Assembly (NCBI RefSeq): GCF_001456115.1
Contig: NZ_CP013266.1
Coordinates: 1 to 64,000 of the forward strand
DNA: 64,000 nt
DNA from: Sphingobium baderi
GTDB taxonomy: Bacteria; Pseudomonadota; Alphaproteobacteria; Sphingomonadales; Sphingomonadaceae
Direction of reading: 5' to 3'
In this document: in pieces, positions 61,703-64,000 of the stretch
Layout of the letters: each line of letters starts with the position of its first letter
How positions within the stretch are numbered: the stretch's first letter is position 1
The notes under the pieces: model-generated
What the model was told of the DNA's origin: nothing
Databases searched by the model: none
What the model saw: the letters and a program-made list of their open reading frames with translations, nothing else
Position numbers and translations under genes: made by a program

Positions 61703-63226
61703 TTACCTCTCCAATGTTGGGGAGGACTGGACCGGCTCTATTCGCCGAACGGGAGCCGGTTCGCGGACCGACACATCAAGGCCGCGCCGAAGCACGTCCG
61801 AGATCATCTGCCGACTGTCACGGGTCTCCGACGCAACCTGCATCGCATCCCCTTTGAAGACCTCGGCGATATGCTGTTCCATGGCCGCCTGCGCCTGGAG
61901 CGCGTTGGCAAGGCGCGGTTCGGCCGCGATCGTGTCGGCAGCACCGTGGAGAAATAAGTCAGCCAGTTCCTCGCTATCGCGATGCCGCTTGGCCTCTTCT
62001 GATCGCTGGCGCTCCTCGCGAACGACCTGGGCGTCCCGCTCGGGCTGGGGCTGGCGATCCTGATCGCGTGTCGAACGCGCGACCGCCCGCTCCTCCTGAG
62101 CCCCATAGATCTGATCGACCAGCGCCGATGCCGTCTCGCGGACCGCGCGCGCACGCGGATCGCCGCTCGTCTCCAGCTCCCGGATTCCCCGCTCGAACAC
62201 GCGCTCGACGATCGCCCGCTCGTCGAGCGCGGCCCTCTCGCCGGCTTCGCGAGCTGCGGCCGGAGAAGGTCTGCGCTGGGCGCTCGCATCGACTTCCGGG
62301 GAGCCGACGGCGCCATCGCTTTCCGATGCGGCGCTCGCGACCGTTTCCATGGCCTGCACGGCCCGCTCGGCGGTTTGGGCGGCGTTGGCCGGCGCTCCAC
62401 GCGTCGCCGCTTCCTGCCTGCGCTCCTCTTCCCGGCTCCGCAGGCCCGCCATCCGCTCGGCTTCGGCGAACGACGGCTCGTAACCTTTGACCGTCAAACC
62501 GGCGCGGGAGCCGGCCTCCCATACCGCCTTGGTAAACTCGGGCGTCCCATGAACGTCAATCGTTTCCCAGCCATTATGCTGCGCGAGTCTGACCAGCGCA
62601 GCTATCGTTTCGGGATCTTCGTCGCGGGCGATGATCCGGTCATCGATGATTTCGAGCGACGGGTTCAACCGATCCCCGGCAAAGAACACGCCGAGGCGTC
62701 GATTGCCACCATCGGGGGATTCGACAACCCGCATGGAGTACCGCTTCGCCATATCGGGCGGGATCTCGAACGTGGACCGTTCGGGAGCGGCCTGCGCAAG
62801 CGCCGATTGGATGGACGCGCTTTGGGCGAGGCTTTCGGCAAGGTCTTTGCCGTGATCGGCCCCATGTTCGGCAATCACCACATCGGGAGCGCCTTCCGAA
62901 CCGGGCCGGCTCAGCGCTGACATTTGCTCGGGCAGGCGAACGCCGCCCTGTCCGTCTATATGCGTGCCGACGCCCAGAGCCTCTTTGGCTTCCGGCGCCC
63001 TCGATTCCACCAGACGCTTGAAATCCGGGTCCGCCACCAGCTTCCGGGCGCGATCTTCGGCGAGCGGATCGCGGCTGTTGCCCGTGGTGGCAATCAAAGT
63101 CGCATCCTTCCCAGCATAGATCGCGACTTGCTCTTGGTCGCGATAGTCGGCGCTGGGAGAAAAGCTGCTGACCACGAGCCGCGTATCGGCGCGCGTGCTG
63201 GGCGCGATGGAATTGGTCTCGCTCAT
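61703..63226 (-). CDS. LPD7-domain protein within the vir operon
   Basis: A 507-aa protein. Residues about 165-265 fit the LPD7 domain (IARDEDPETIAALVRLAQHNGWETIDVHGTPEFTKAVWEAGSRAGLTVKGYEPS, given in part), found in large mobile-element proteins and at the C-termini of relaxases. The rest is charged and helical (EEERRQEAATRG; RSTRDQDRQPQPERDAQ). It lies between virB1 and virB2 and overlaps virB1. It may bind DNA or the relaxase, or be a secreted protein; no function is proven. Confidence 0.8.
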   Translation of the reverse strand: MSETNSIAPSTRADTRLVVSSFSPSADYRDQEQVAIYAGKDATLIATTGNSRDPLAEDRARKLVADPDFKRLVESRAPEAKEALGVGTHIDGQGGVRLPEQMSALSRPGSEGAPDVVIAEHGADHGKDLAESLAQSASIQSALAQAAPERSTFEIPPDMAKRYSMRVVESPDGGNRRLGVFFAGDRLNPSLEIIDDRIIARDEDPETIAALVRLAQHNGWETIDVHGTPEFTKAVWEAGSRAGLTVKGYEPSFAEAERMAGLRSREEERRQEAATRGAPANAAQTAERAVQAMETVASAASESDGAVGSPEVDASAQRRPSPAAAREAGERAALDERAIVERVFERGIRELETSGDPRARAVRETASALVDQIYGAQEERAVARSTRDQDRQPQPERDAQVVREERQRSEEAKRHRDSEELADLFLHGAADTIAAEPRLANALQAQAAMEQHIAEVFKGDAMQVASETRDSRQMISDVLRRGLDVSVREPAPVRRIEPVQSSPTLER

Positions 63227-63825
63227 TTGAAGACCTCGATATCGTTGGAAGCAATTTGGCCGACCACCCAGCTATCGCGATCGTTCGCTGGCCCGTTATT
63301 CGAGGCCGGCGTGTCGCTCGCGGGCGTGGAAGGAACGGGGAGAGCTGGCGGCGCCTGGACGGAACCCAGCGCGGCCGCGGCCGACCACACGCGGCCGACA
63401 TAGCCGTTGCGAAATCCCCGCGTCAGCGTTCCGGTATTGTAGAGCGAATAGGTCGCGGAGATCGCATCGAGGCCCGTGTAATGCCGGGTTGCCAGACCAT
63501 AGCCTTCTTGCAGCACAGCGGAAGCGAGCCGCAGATTGGTGCAAGGATCGAACACCTCTTCGACCGAGACCCCGAGGCGCGCGAAATTGGCCGAATTGAC
63601 CTGGGCCAAGCCGACATCGACGGTGTAGCCAGCAGCGACATAGCGACGGACGATCGCTGCGCCTTCAGCGACGGAGCCGGCACGAACGCGCGGCCCCTTG
63701 TTGACGTTGATCTTGAGGGAGTCGCCGCTACTCTCCGTCATGACGAGCGGCACAACCGCTTCGGTCGCGATTTCCGGCGCGCATTGCTGCGCCAGCGTGG
63801 CAATGGCGGCGACCGCGTAGATCAT
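63223..63825 (-). CDS. virB1: VirB1 lytic transglycosylase
   Basis: A 200-aa peptidoglycan hydrolase of the SLT type. Glu31 in VMTESSGD is the catalytic residue; GLAQVNSANFARLGV and YSLYNTGTL complete the fold, followed by a proline-rich tail. It opens the cell wall for the channel. It overlaps the LPD7 gene by 4 bp and starts in the stop of the upstream gene (ATGA). Confidence 0.92.
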   Translation of the reverse strand: MIYAVAAIATLAQQCAPEIATEAVVPLVMTESSGDSLKINVNKGPRVRAGSVAEGAAIVRRYVAAGYTVDVGLAQVNSANFARLGVSVEEVFDPCTNLRLASAVLQEGYGLATRHYTGLDAISATYSLYNTGTLTRGFRNGYVGRVWSAAAALGSVQAPPALPVPSTPASDTPASNNGPANDRDSWVVGQIASNDIEVFK

Positions 63826-64000
63826 TGCTGTGTCACCGTCTGGTATCGCGTGTCGAGCGCGTAGCTCGACACGGCACCGTCTGACTGCGTGACCGTCAGA
63901 TTATAGCCGTGCTTCACCTTCTTGGTGCGAATGCCGACGCCCGTGCATGTCGGGAACGAGCCGCCCATGGCGAGGACATTCCAGAGCTTCGTGATAGGCG
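63822..64000 (-). CDS. C-terminal end of an unknown gene (cut by window edge)
   Basis: Reading leftward from the window end, one frame is open for 58 codons to a TGA at 63822 that overlaps the virB1 start. It includes KLWNVLAMGGSFPTCTGVGI, then RTKKVKHGYNLTV and SSYALDTRYQTVTQQ at the end. Its coupling to virB1 places it in the transfer operon. I do not recognise it. Confidence 0.7.
   Translation of the reverse strand, partial: PITKLWNVLAMGGSFPTCTGVGIRTKKVKHGYNLTVTQSDGAVSSYALDTRYQTVTQQ

Overview
The window looks like a large conjugative plasmid (or integrated conjugative element) of an alphaproteobacterium, most likely a sphingomonad (Sphingobium, Sphingomonas or Novosphingobium). The reasons are high GC, a VirB/VirD4 transfer system with a MOBP-type relaxase, an alphaproteobacterial SOS box (GTTC-N7-GTTC) before umuD, IS6100, and a mercury operon with merF, merB and merD. 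No replication initiator gene is visible. The species is inferred; no search was possible.

Layout. 1-5.7 kb: a mercury-resistance locus rearranged by IS6100. A cut-off merT, its MerR-type promoter and merR lie inverted between two IS6100 ends, and merP-merF-merA-merB-merD plus an mgtC-like gene follow the second copy. 5.7-24.8 kb: a leading region of mostly rightward genes: DUF3768 protein, DUF4942-methyltransferase, large ParB-like protein, DUF6884 protein, ArdC-like antirestriction protein, VbhA/Fic toxin-antitoxin, SSB, ParA pair and serine recombinase, with a leftward umuDC/small-gene block. A ~232-bp structured leader occurs in three near-identical copies plus one decayed copy here, each before a rightward gene. 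24.9-28 kb: oriT (a TATCCTG^C nic with a 17-bp palindrome 5' of it), a ribbon-helix-helix mobilisation protein, the relaxase and an accessory gene. 28-50 kb: a cargo island with a fourth near-identical leader on the minus strand, a DksA/TraR-like protein, bestrophin, cytochrome bd (cydAB plus a 38-aa cydX-like gene), frmR, a LysR regulator, an SDR, two formaldehyde dehydrogenases, S-formylglutathione hydrolase, NDH-2, DUF3422 protein, uvrB, a short uvrA, DyP peroxidase, encapsulin, a PRC-barrel protein and a ParDE pair. 50-64 kb, all leftward: virD4, virB11, virB10, virB9, virB8, virB7, virB6, eexN, virB5, virB4, virB3, virB2, an LPD7 protein, virB1 and a cut gene.

How the parts fit. The nic motif places the T-strand on the minus strand, running towards lower coordinates. 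The 25-kb region to the left therefore enters a recipient first, and its rightward genes have the T-strand as template. The repeated leaders before these genes are candidates for promoters that work on single-stranded DNA.

The cargo island shares promoter-embedded operators of one type before a dksA-like gene, cydAB, frmR and frmA. This suggests one FrmR regulon joining formaldehyde oxidation (making NADH), NADH oxidation by NDH-2, quinol oxidation by a bd oxidase, DNA-damage repair and an encapsulated peroxidase.
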